This document shows, one piece after another, positions 1-12,900 of a DNA stretch of 64,000 nucleotides. Under the pieces are notes generated by a model. That model searched no databases, was not told where the DNA came from, and saw nothing but the letters and a program-made list of their open reading frames with translations. The position numbers were made by a program, and so were the translations under genes. Numbering within the stretch: the first letter of the stretch is position 1; each line of letters starts with the position of its first letter. The stretch covers positions 3,091,501 through 3,155,500 of the forward strand of contig CATNEN010000005.1 of NCBI GenBank assembly GCA_950097015.1, given 5' to 3'. Source of the DNA: Macrostomum hystrix. Taxonomy: Eukaryota > Platyhelminthes > Macrostomidae.

Positions 1-487
1 TCTCTCATGAGATCTCAGATCCCTCTCTCTCATGAGATCTCAGATCCCCCTCTCTCATGAGATCTCAGATCACTCTCTCTCATGAGATCTCAGATCCGTC
101 TCTCTCATGAGATCTCAGATCCCTCTCTCTCATGAGATCTCAGATCCGTCTCTCTCATGAGATCTCAGATCCGTCTCTCTCATGAGATCTCAGATCTCTC
201 TCTCTCATGAGATCTCAGATCCCTCTCTCTCATGAGATCTCAGATCCCTCTCTCTCCGTCTCTAATGAGATCTCAGATCCCTGTCTCTCATGAGATCTCA
301 GATCCCTCTCTCTCATAAGATCTCAGATCCGTCTCTCTCATGAGTTCTCAGATCCCTCTCTCTCATGAGATCTCAGATCCCTCTCTCTCATGAGATCTCA
401 GATCCCTCTCTCTCATGAGATCTCAGATCCCTCTCTCTCATGAGATCTCAGATCCATTCTCTCTCATGAGATCTCAGATCCATTCTC
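1..487. repeat. 25-bp minisatellite with palindromic core
   Basis: About 19 tandem copies of a 25-bp unit with the core CATGAGATCTCAGATC. The unit contains the perfect 10-bp palindrome TGAGATCTCA, so each copy can form a small hairpin. Copies differ at one or two bases, and one copy near 255 is rearranged. The array reaches the window edge, so its full length is unknown. It lies upstream of the muscleblind first coding exon. Confidence 0.95.
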
Positions 488-807
488 TGTCCTCGCTCTT
501 CAATTCACTTCAAATCTCTTTTTGCTTGTGGGGTGGTGGGTAAGTGACTGTCATCTGTATCTGTGCATTCAGTCCAATGCCGCGCAGCCGCGCCCAACCA
601 ATCACCGACCAAGGCTTCCCTCTTTCAGTATTTTTCCTTGTTCTACTGGAAACCGCTTTTAAAGAGCCACTGGAGAGGCGGCCAGAAAAAAAGGAGAGAA
701 GAGAGAAGAAGAGGGCAGTCGCTATCGTTTTGAGCCTGAGCTCTGTCAAAGCAGCAGAAAAAGAAGAGTCTGCAACCATACATCAGTAGGCAGAAGAGAA
801 ATAAAAA
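488..807 (+). promoter_or_regulatory. 5' flank / putative 5' UTR of muscleblind
   Basis: This is non-repetitive sequence between the first minisatellite and the muscleblind ATG. It carries a purine-rich stretch at about 665-715 and ends AAATAAAAAATG at the start codon. Short overlapping ORFs on both strands show no recognisable domain. It is probably 5' UTR or promoter-proximal DNA. No TATA box or start site can be assigned, and a further non-coding exon upstream is possible. Confidence 0.4.
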
Positions 808-999
808 ATGTCTCTGGTCAATCCAGGCCTACTGCAGTTGGCTAGCATGAAGGACAGTCGCTGGCTAACGCTAGAGGTTTGCCGTGAATTCCAGCGCAGC
901 AAGTGCTCAAGAACTGAGCTAGATTGCAAGTTTGCTCATCCACCGAGACACGTGGATGTGCAGAATGGTCGAGTCGTGTGTTGCTACGATTACATCAAG
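808..999 (+). CDS. mbl: mbl coding exon 1: first CCCH zinc finger
   Basis: Encodes 64 residues beginning MSLVNPGLLQ. The WLTLEVCREFQRSKCSR block is near-invariant in muscleblind proteins. The finger spacing is C-X7-C-X6-C-X3-H, ending CKFAHPP. The following NGRV block and the first cysteine of finger 2 are also here. The exon ends YIK at 999 with donor GTTTGT, the same position as the DSLK/GRC exon junction in MBNL1. Confidence 0.93.
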
Positions 1000-3900
1000 G
1001 TTTGTATCGTCTTTACCTAAAGGAAAGGATTTTCGCTCTTCAATAATACAAACTGGGTTTTGTCACTCCCCTGAAGGATCAGTAGTCACTCCCTGAATGA
1101 TTTTTTATCTTCTCAGAAGGATTCGATTTTCAATCACCTGAAGGATCAGTAGTCACTTCCCTGAAGGATCGCTTGTCACTCCCCTGAAGCATCGCTTGTC
1201 ACTTCCCTGAAGCATCGCTGGTCGCTTTCCTAAAGCATCGCTTGCCACTTCCCTGAAGCATCGCTTGTCACTCCCCTGAAGCATCGCTTGTCACTCCCCT
1301 GAAGCATCGCTTGTCACTCCCCTGAAGCATCGCTTGTCACTTCCCTGAAGCGTCGCTTGTCACTCCACTGAAGCATCATCTTGTCACTCCCCTGAAGCAT
1401 CGCTTGTCACTTCCCTGACGTATCGCTTGTCACTCCCCTGAAGCATCGTTAGTCACCTCCCTGAGGCATCGCTTGTCACTTCCCTGAAGCATCGCTTGTC
1501 ACTTCCCTGAGGCATCGCTTGTCACTCCCCTGAGGCATCGCTTGTCACTTCCCTGAGGCATCGCTTGTCACTTCCCTGAGGCATCGCTTTTCACTCCCCT
1601 GAAGCATCGCTTGTCACTCCCCTGAAGCATCGCTTGTCACTCCCCTGAAGCATCGCTTGTCACTCCCCTGAAGCATCGCTTGTCACTTCCCTGACGTATC
1701 GCTTGTCACTCCCCTGAAGCATCGCTTGTCACTTCCCTGAAGCATCGCTTGTCATTTCCCTGAAGCATCGCTTGTCACTTCCCTGAAGCATCGCTTGTCA
1801 TTTCCCTGAAGCATCGCTTGTCACTTCCCTGAAGCATCGCTTGTCATTTCCCTGAAGCATCGCTTGTCACTGCCCTGAAGCATCGCTTGTCACTTCCCTG
1901 AAGCATCGCTTGTCACTTCCCTGAAGCATCGTTAGTCACCTCCCTGAAGGATAGGCTAATTAGTATTTAATGTTATTTTCCACGCCTCCAAAACAGGGCA
2001 AGTGCCAACGCCAGGAGCCGCCCTGCAAGTACCTTCACCCGCCGCAGCATCTGAGGGAGCAGCTAATTCAGAACGGTCGAAACAATCTGATTATTAAGAA
2101 TATTCACATGCAGATGCTTTCTCAGACCTTGGCTGCCACGGGACAATTTCTGCCACTAACAGCGGTGAGTTCTTCATTGGCCACGGAGGCGTGATGTCAA
2201 CCGGTTGATTGAGGATTTTTATAAAACGGAAGCTATAATGCGCTTATTTAATTCGCAATCAATTTTTTGAAGACTTCAGCAGTTCATTCAGATCGGTGCA
2301 TGACAAGGCCTGAGCATTTAGGAATTAATTTATTCTGAGAAAAGCTACACACTTTACTCTCTTGATCTACTCTTCCATATCCGTACTCTACTCTCTGTAT
2401 CTACTCTACTATCTACCCACTCTACTTTCTGTATCTACTCTACTATCTACCCACTATACTCTTTGTATCTACTCTACCATCTGCCCACTCTACTTTCTGA
2501 ATCTACTCTACCATCTGCCCACTCTACTCTCTGTATCTACTCTACCATCTGCCCACTCTACTTTCTGTATCTACTCTACCATCTATCCACTCTACTTTCT
2601 GTATCTACTCTACTATCTACCCACTCTACTCTTTGTATCTACTCTACCATCTGCCCACTCTACTCTCTGTATCTACTCTACTATCTACCCACTCTACTTT
2701 CTGTATCTACTCCACTATCTACCCACTCTACTCTTTGTATCTACTATACCATCTGCCCACTCTACTTTCTGTATCTTCTCTAACATCTATCCACTCTACT
2801 TTCTGTATCTACTCTACCATCTATCCACTCTACTTTCTGTATCTACTCTACTATCTACCCACTCTACTCTTTGTATCTACTCTACCATCTGCCCACTCTA
2901 CTCTCTGTATCTACTCTACTATCTACCCACTCTACTTTCTGTATCTACTCCACTATCTACCCACTCTACTCTCTGCATCTACTCTACCATCTGCCCACTC
3001 TACTTTCTGTATCTACTCTACCATCTATCCACTCTACTTTCTGTATCTACTCTACTATCTACCCACTATACTCTTTGTATCTACTCTACCACCTCCCCAC
3101 TCTACTCTCTGTATTTTCTCAACCATCTGCTTACTCTACTCTCTGTATCTACTCTACCCTCTCCCCATTCCCCACTCCCCACAATGGCTTCCATGGGACA
3201 ATTTCTGCCACTAGCAGCGGTGAGTTCAACATAGGCCACTGAGGCGTGATTTGAGCTGGTTTCTTGAGCATTTTTCAAGAATAAAAAAGATCAGCAGCAA
3301 TAACAATTTAAATCAGTGTTTTTTTTGTTTTTTTTGAATTCGCAATTAATTTCTTTGAAGACTAGGCAGTATATTCGGAAGGGTGTATGACAACACGTTA
3401 GCATTTCGGGATTAATTTATTTGGAAAAAATTCTTACCGACCAACAATCTGTTTGTTTAAAATTTATACTTATCCCGCATTTTTCCTATTCACTCGATTT
3501 TTTTTGTCGTAGAAGCTGTTCTGAATCATGCAGGCAGTTTTATTGTCTGGTTACCTAGTGGCAACACACCTGCCTGAATTGCTGCTTCCCGTATCAAGGA
3601 CCTTTTTTTATTCTTTGTTACTCTAAAAATCTGCTGTATATATTAATCTGGCTCCTTATTGATGCAGGAAATTTGTATCTAAAAAGATTCAGAATGCGTT
3701 TATAATGTCTCCGGAGTTGTTATATAGTCCAATCAAAATCTCGAATTAGAAATTTTTCCGATTAGATTCAGGAAAGATTCAGAGTAAACTCAGGGAAGAG
3801 TCGGGATAGATTCCGAGTAGATTCGGTTAGATTCAGGAAGGATTCAGGTAATATTCAGGATAGATTCAGGAACGATTCAGGTAATATTCATGATAGATTC

Positions 3901-6900
3901 AGGAAGGATTCAGGTAATATTCAGGATAGATTCAGGAAGGATTCAGGTAATATTCATGATAGATTCAGGAAGGATTCAGGTAATATTCAGGATAAATTCA
4001 GGAAGGATTCAGGTAATATTCAGGATAGATTCAGGAAGGATTCAGGTAATATTCATGATAGATTCAGGAAGGATTCATGTAATATTCAGGATAGATTCAG
4101 GAACGATTCAGGTAATATTCATGATAGATTCAGGAAGGATTCAGGTAATATTCAGGATAGATTCAGGAAGGATTCAGGTAATATTCAGGATAGATTCAGG
4201 AAGGATTCAGGTAATATTCAGGATAGATTCAGGAAGGATTCAGGTAATATTCAGGATAGATTCAGGAAGGATTCGGGTAATATTCAGGATAGATTCTGTG
4301 TAGATTTGGGAAATATTCAGGTATAATACTCAGGGTAGATTCAGGACTAAGAGCCAGCCATTAACATAGGGGTATTTTTATTAGCAAATTGTCTTTTGCA
4401 TTATTCGAGCCCCCTTTTAACGAAACCCCGCTAAAAATGAAACAAAGCAGAAGTCTTTGTTACACAGTTTGGGTTTGATGATTTCCAGCTGGCACTGTAG
4501 TATCCTCGAAGAAATGGCAAGCAATGCTAATTAAAATTTTGCCAGCAAAAAAGCGAACTTTGGTCCACATTTGGTCCCTTAAAGATACAGTTTTTTTTCC
4601 CGCATTCTACTAGAGAAATATGGAAAACAGACCCCATTTAGAATTATCTCGCGCTGTGGGAAATATTTTCGAGTCAGATTGTTTCCATGCACTAATAATA
4701 TCCCCGAAACAGATAAAACTGACAGTGGCCTAGATATGGGACAAAATAGGCATTGAATTTTAGTGACAACGAGTCAGAGATGAGAGAGGGGAGAGACGAG
4801 ACAGGGGAGAGACGAGACAGGGGAGAGACGAGACAGGGGAGAGACGAGACAGCGGAGAGACGAGACAAGGGAGAGACGAGACAGGGGAGAGACGAGACAA
4901 AGGAGAGACGAGACAGGGGAGAGACGAGACAGGGAAGAGACGAGACAGAGGAGAGACGAGACAGAGGAGAGACGAAACACGGTGGAGATGAGACAGGGGA
5001 GAGACGAAACACGGTGGAGATGAGAGAGGGGAGTGATGAGACAGGGGATAGAGATGAGACACGTGGTTCATAATAGAGTTATAAAAGAAGCATCAAGTTA
5101 CATTGTTTAGAAATTAATGAGATCATTTTACAAAACCCAGACTGATTCGTAGGCAATAATAGTAAGCTTCTTCAATAGGGGAAAAAGTTTTAGTTTGCGA
5201 AAGAAACAAGCAGTTAATAAATAGACAATCTAGCTCGTATAAATAGACACATTTGGTATTTCTAGAAGTCAAGTGTTTATCCTAACTGCTGATCGAACAT
5301 TTCGGTAAAATTTGTTTATGGTTGTCTACGAAATGTACTAAAACTGACTGGCTTTACCTAAATAAACCTAGCTATAGTTCTGCTATCGATAAATTGTCTA
5401 ACAGACAGAAGCAATATAGCGGGTAAAAGGATTGTGAACAGATTCGAAAAACGAAAGATGATTTCTATTTATACCAGACTGTGAGCGGTTCGTTTCATCT
5501 CCAGTTCTACACGGACAATTAGCTTTGGCACAAGCATTCTTTGAGAGAGCGGACTAACTCTCTTACTTCCTCATCTCCTGTCTGTGTAATACCATAATCC
5601 CGTTTCTCGGTTCGGCAGTCTTTGCTGTGGCATAGACCTAGCGCAGAGAATTGGGATCTGGGAGATTTCGGGATTGGCTGTACGAGCAGGACATGAGACG
5701 TATTACATTTTTGTTTGCCAAAACTACATTTGTAGTTTTTTTACTTTGTATCTACGCTACCATCTACTAAATGTTCTCTCTGTATCTACGCTACCATGTA
5801 CTAAATCTACTCTTTGTATCTACTCTACCATCTACTAAATCTACTCTCTGTATCTACTCTACCATCTACTAAATCTACTCTCTGTATCTACTCTACCATC
5901 TACTAAATCTACTCTTTCTATCTACTCTACCATCTACTAAATCTACTCTTTGGATCTACGCTACCATCTACTAAATAAACTCTGTATCTACGCTACCATC
6001 TACTAAATCTACTCTCAGTATCTACTCTACCATCTACCCACTCTAATCTTTGTATCTACTCTACCATCTACTAAATCTACTCTTTGTATCTACTCTACCA
6101 TCTACTAAATCTACTCTTTGTATCTACTCTACCATCTACTAAATCTACTCTTTGTATCTACTCTACCATCTACTAACTCTACTCTCTGTACCTACTTTAT
6201 CAACTACCAACTTCACTCTCTGTACCTACTCTACAATCTACCCACTCTACTCTTTGTATCTACTCTACCATCTCCCTCCCTACTCTCAAAAAGGTAGATG
6301 CACAGTAAGAAACAGCTCAAAGTTAGATGCCATCAACTGCTTATATCGCAGCATAAACACACAAGTTGAGATAAAAGGTTCGTTCACAAATTTCTATGAG
6401 CTACTAGGAATGCGCAAATAAATGTCTCTCCCATATTGACTTATTGTTTGATTTCAAACCAAGACTGCCAGTCTAGGGCCGCCAAAAGGCAGTCTTTGTT
6501 AAAAACTCCCATTCCCATACACTGACAGCCATAAAATATCCTCTAACAAGCCCACTCTCATATCTCAGGATTTATATCTGTCTGTCTGTCTGTAACATTT
6601 TGCCAAACCACTGGTTTATTTACACAGATAGCCAAATTAGGGGTATAAACTGGTTTGGCACCGACTAGTAATAGTATGTTGCATAGCTTTGATACTTATC
6701 TACTATGTTAGAAGGAACTCTTTGTTTGTTAAAATGGTAACCAGAATTGTCACGGAAATCAAACAAAACTCAATAACATTCTCAGGCTAATGGGCTTAAA
6801 ACCAAGTGGAGAGGAAAATAAGCTCAGGGGAATGACACAAGAATCTGAGGAAAATGAGACAGGAATCTCAGAGGAATGAGACGAGAATCTCAGGGGAATG

Positions 6901-9900
6901 AGACGAGAATCTCAGGGGAATGAGACAGTAATCTCAGGGGAATGAGACAAGAATCTCATAGGAATGAGACGAGAATCTCAGGGGAATGAGACAGTAATCT
7001 CAGGGGAATGAGACAGGAATCTCAGGGGAATGAGACGAGAATCTCAGGGGAATGAGACAGTAATCTCAGGGGAATGAGACAGGAATCTCAGGGGAATGAG
7101 ACAAGAATCTGAGGAAAATGAGACAGGAATCTCAGGGGAATGAGACAGGAATCTCAGAGGAATGAGACAAGAATCTGAGGAAAATGAGACAGGAATCTCA
7201 GAGGAATGAGAGAGGAATCTCAGGCGAATGAAACAAGAATCTCATAGGAATGAAACCAGAATCTCATAGGAATCAGACAAGAATCTCATAGGAATGAGAC
7301 AAGAATCTCATAGGAATGAGACAGGAATCTCAGGGGAAGGAGATAAGAGTCTCAGGGGAGAGAGTTAAGAATATCGGGTGAAGGAGACAGGAATCTTATA
7401 GGAATGAAACAAGAATCTCAGGGGAATGAAGCAAGAATCTCATAGGAATGAGACAAGAATCTCATAGGATTGAGACAAGAATCTCATTGGAATGAAGCAA
7501 GAATCTCATAGGAATGAGACAAGAATCTCATAGGAATGAAGCAAGAATCTCATAGGAATGAGACAAGAATCTCAGGGGAATGAGACAGGAATCTCATCTG
7601 AATGAGGCCGGAATCTCAGGGAAATGAGACAGAAATCTCATAGGAATGAGACAGGAATCTCAGGGGAATAAGACAGGAATCTCAGGGGAAGGAGATAAGA
7701 GTCTCAGGGGAGAGAGTTAAGAATATCGGGTGAAGGAGACAGGAATCTCATAGGAATGAAACAAGAATCTCATAGGAATGAGACAAGAATCTCATAGGAA
7801 TGAGACAAGAATCTCATAGTAATGAAACAAGAATCTCAGGGGAATGAAACAAGAATCTCAGGGGAATGAAACAAGAATCTCATAGGAATAAGACAGGAAT
7901 CTCATCTGAATGAGACAGGAATCTCATCTGAATGAGACAGGAATCTCAGGGAAACGAGACAGAAATCTCATAAGAATGAGACAGGAATCTCATAGGAATG
8001 AGACAGGAATCTCATCTGAATGAGACAGGAATCTCAGGGAAACGAGACAGAAATCTCATAGGAATGAGACAGGAATCTCATAGGAATGAGACAGGAATCT
8101 CATAGGAATGAGACAGGAATCTCATAGGAATGAGACAGGAATCTCAGGGAAACGAGACAGAAATCTCATAGGAATGAGACAGGAATCTCATAGGAATGAA
8201 ACAAGAATCTCATAGGAATGAGACAGGAATCTTATAGGAATGAGACAAGAATCTCAGAGGAATGAGACAGGAATCTCAGGGGAAGGAGATAAGAGTCTTA
8301 GGGGAGAGAGTTAAGAATATCGGGTGATGGAGACAGGAATCTCATAGGAATAAGACAGGAATCTCAGGGGAATAAGACAGGAATCTCATAGGAATAAGAC
8401 AGGAATCTCAGGGGAATAAGACAGGAATCTCAGAGGAAGGAGATTAGAGTCTCAGGGCAGAGAGTTAAGAAGGAGACAGGAATCTCATAGGAAGGAGACA
8501 AGATTCTCATAGGAATAAGACAGAAAATTCACGGGCATGAGAATATTTATTGAGCAGCGAACAATATTATACAGTTTTGGCATTTTTTCCCAAAAATCCC
8601 TTGCTTATCATTCTACAAGTCGACAGTAATGATATTCAGGTTTTAGAAGCTGTTAATAGGTTCTGAGATGGCCCAAGTTATTGCCCAAGCAATACTTAGC
8701 TATATGCTGCAAATGGCACTCGAATACCTAGTAGAAGGCAAGCATTTATTGTGCTAACGAAAACACACAACCAACTGGATTCCTAGAACAAACATGTGAA
8801 GCACCCGTTAACTAGCAGGCTAGATTTCTCGATTCACTCAAGCTGCGAGTATTTTTGTACAGTTTACATGCATAGATCCGAGTTTAGCGCTATAGATGCA
8901 GAGAGAGAGAGAGAGAAAGCCGAGTCATGGAAAGTTGGATGCGAAATGTTCTCACGGCTCCTTAATACACAGAATGTTTAACTCCGCAGAGTGTAGACGC
9001 GTATCGGGCTTCATGTTTGGTACCTTACTTCTTGATTCGAGGTTTCGTTCATATAGATTTTTTATAAAGTTAGTTTAACTAACGTTTGCGCCCATATCTA
9101 TAGTTTGTTTAATAGTGTGTGCATGTGTGTTTTTATCTTAAAGAAAATAGTGATGATTGTTTGGCTAAAGTAAGACCTACCTGAGATTTTAATCTCAGCT
9201 CATGTTTTTTTCAACCTGATGTAATATCTTTATTGTGATAATCTGTGTTCTTGTTTTTTTAATAGCGATTTAATATACTCTTACAGCGGAGAGAGATTAG
9301 CGGAGAGAGATTAGCGGAGAGAGATTAGCGGAGAGAGATTAGGGGAGAGATATTAGCGGAGAGATATTAGCGGAGAAAGGGATAAGTGAAGAGAGATTAG
9401 CGGAGAGAGATTAGCGGAGAGAGATTAGCGGAGAGAGATTAGGGGAGAGAGATTAGCGGAGAGAGATTAGCGGAGAGAGATTAGCGGAGAGAGATTAGCG
9501 GAGAGAGATTAGCGGAGAGATATTAGCGGAGAGAGATTAGCGGAGAGAGATTAGCGGAGAGAGATTAGCGGAGAGAGATTAGCGGAGAGAGATTAGCGGA
9601 GAGAGATTAGCGGAGAGAGATTAGCGGACACAGATTAGGGGAGTGATATTAGCGGACAGAGATTAGGGGAGAGATATTAGCGGACAGAGATTAGGGGAGA
9701 GATATTAGCGGACAGAGATTAGGGGAGTGATATTAGCGGACAGAGATTAGGGGGAGTGATATTAGCGGACAGAGATTAGGGGAGTGATATTAGCGGACAG
9801 AGATTAGCGGAGAGAGATTAGCGGAGAGAGATTAGGGGAGTGATATTAGCGGACAGAGATTAGGGGAGTGATATTAGCGGACAGAGATTAGGGGAGTGAT

Positions 9901-12900
9901 ATTAGCGGACAGAGATTTGGGGAGTGATATTAGCGGACAGAGATTAGGGGAGTGATATTAGCGGACAGAGATTAGGGGAGAGATATTAGCGGACAGAGAT
10001 TAGGGGAGTGATATTAGCGGACAGAGATTAGGGGAGAGATATTAGCGGACAGAGATTTGGGGAGTGATATTAGCGGACAGAGATTAGGGGAGTGATATTA
10101 GCGGACAGAGATTAGGGGAGAGATATTAGCGGACAGAGATTAGGGGAGTGATATTAGCGGACAGAGATTAGGGGAGAGATATTAGCGGACAGAGATTAGG
10201 GGAGTGATATTAGCAGACAGAGATTAGGGGAGTGATATTAGCGGACAGAGATTAGGGGGAGTGATATTAGCGGACAGAGATTAGGGGAGAGATATTAGCG
10301 GACAGAGATTAGGGGAGTGATATTAGCGGACAGAGATTAGGGGAGTGATATTAGCGGACAGAGATTAGGGGGAGTGATATTAGCGGACAGAGATTAGGGG
10401 AGTGATATTAGCGGACAGAGATTAGGGGAGTGATATTAGCGGACAGAGATTAGGGGAGTGATATTAGCGGACAGAGATTAGGGGAGACAGGGTAGCGGAC
10501 AGAGATTAGGGGAGAGAGGGTAGCGGAGAGTTATGGGGGCACAGACATGTCCTAATTCCTGTATTCCCAACCAACCTTGGCTGCAGCCATTTGTAGGAGC
10601 TGGTCTCCAAGCCCAGACGATGGCCGCAGCTGCAGCCGCCGCAGCCGCGCAAAGCTATCCAGGATTCAGCTGCTTGCCGCAGTTATTCACCTCCACTGAC
10701 GCTGCACTTCTGGCAGCAGCTCCTCCACCACCGCCGCCACCGCCGCCGCCGCAGCCGCAGCCGCAGCCGCAGAATATTGTCAGCGGCACAATGCCAGCCA
10801 GTGGAATGTCAGTCGGTGCGATGACTAATTCTAGTAGTCGAGGGTCGAATCTCAAATTGGACACAACAGATGTGAGTGGTCTTTCATAGCCTTTCCGATA
10901 TTTGAATATTTGAGCATCTGCTTGGATTAAAATTTTAGGGTACCTGTAGCATGCAACTCGTAATTTGCTGCAAAAATATGTTTCATTGTCAACGGAGAGG
11001 ACAGTTTTGTCTGGGAGAAATTAGAACCTCAGGGGGGAGAGATAAGAATCTCAGGGGAGAGATATAAGAATCTCAGGGGAGAGAGATAAGAATCTCAAGA
11101 GAGAGAGATAAGAATCTCAAGAGAGAGAGATAAGAATCTCAAGAGAGAGAGATAAGAATCTCAGGAGAGAGAGATAAGAATCTCAGGGGAAGAGATACGA
11201 ATCGCAGGAGAGAGATAAGAATCTCAGCAGAGAGAGATAAGAATCTCAGGGGAGAGAGATAAGAATCTCAGCAGAGAGAGATAAGAATCTCAGCGGAGAG
11301 AGATAAGAATCTCAGGAGAGAGAGATAAGAATCTCAGCGGAGAGAGACAAGAATCTCAGCGGAGAGAGATAAGAATCTCAGGAGAGAGAGATAAGAATCT
11401 CAGGAGAGAGATAAGAATCACCGGGGAGAGAGATAAGAATCTCAGGGGAGAGAGATAAGAATCTCAGGGGAGAGAGATAAGAATCTCAAGGGAGAGAGAC
11501 AAGAATCTCAGGAGAGAGATAAGAATCACCGGGGAGAGAGATAAGAATCACTGGGGAGAGAGATAAGAATCTCAGGGGAGAGAGATAAGAATCTCAGGGG
11601 AGAGAGATAAGAATCTCAGGCGAGAGAGATAAGAATCACCGGGGAGAGATACGAATCTCAGGAGAGAGCCATAGGAATCTCAGGGGAGAGAATCTCAGGG
11701 AAGAGAGAAAATAAAAATCTCGAGATATTCCCGAGCCCAAAAAAAGCCTTAGTCAAACAGTCGAGGAGTAAAAGCTTTAGTCTATTTCGTTTCTAAGAAA
11801 GCGATACAGCTCTGGTACTGAATATGTTCTTCCTGCATTGTTTATTATGCATGAACAAGAGGCGAATAAAATACTGATCAGGAGTGCACCAAAAAAATGC
11901 CTAGCAAAAATTATCCCATTTTTTCGGCTCGTAATTACTAGCAGACTGCAAGTTGGGGGTGCCCGAAAGAGAGGCCAGTTTCTAGGAGGGTGGGTTGAAG
12001 AACTCCGGCAAGCAAGCAGAAATTCGAGGGTAAGAAGATTCTGAAGTCGGGCAAACAACCCCCACCTAGAGGACTGCGCGAGCCCCACCTCCCTCCTTAT
12101 AACCGTGATTAACGAGTTTTGGCAGACAAACACAAGCACACACAAGGGGATTTCACTATAGTAAAATTACTATTAGATATTTCTCTGGAAGCATTTGCCA
12201 GAAATGAAGTGGCAGGCCTTAACCTACCAGTTAGCTATAATTATAATTGCCTCTTTGTACGATATGCAAACTTCGCGCATAACTTAACAGAAGTTTTTCG
12301 ACAGGTTAAATAAGAAATAATACAAGTTTAGCGACAACATAACCCTTTCATTCCCTTTTAAGAAATCCCTTCACATTCTGGTCTTCCTACCGTACCAACA
12401 TCCCTACATCTCTACATCCCTACATCCCTATACCTTCCATTTTATCAACCCGCTTCCCTACATCTCCTTATCTCTCTCCCTGCATTCCTATACCTTCTCT
12501 TTTATCAACCCGCTTCCCTACATCTCCTTAGCTCCCTCTCTGCATCCCTATACCTTCCCTTTTATCAACCCGCTTCCCTACATCTCCTTATCTCTCTCCC
12601 TGCATCCCTATACCTTCCCTTTTACCAACCCGTTTCCCTACATCTCCTTATCTCTCTCCCTGCATCCCTATACCTTCCATTTTATCAACCCGCTTCCCTA
12701 CATCTCCTTATCTCTCTCCCTGCATCCCTATGCCTTCCCTTTTATCAACCCGCTTCCCTACATCTCCTTATCTCTCTCCCTGCATCCCTATACCTTCCCT
12801 TTTATCAACCCGCTTCCCTACATCTCCTTATCTCTCTCCCTGCATCCCTATGCCTTCCCTTTTATCAACCCGCTTCCCTACATCTCCTTATCTCTCTCCC

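Noticed and set aside
1065-1945. CRISPR-like regular spacing
   Set aside because: No unique spacers between repeats; simple head-to-tail minisatellite in a eukaryotic genome. The same applies to the other arrays.
2362-3242. 290-codon ORF rich in Leu, Tyr and Ser that looks like a membrane protein
   Set aside because: 34-bp array open in all three forward frames; the hydrophobic look comes from pyrimidine-rich repeats.
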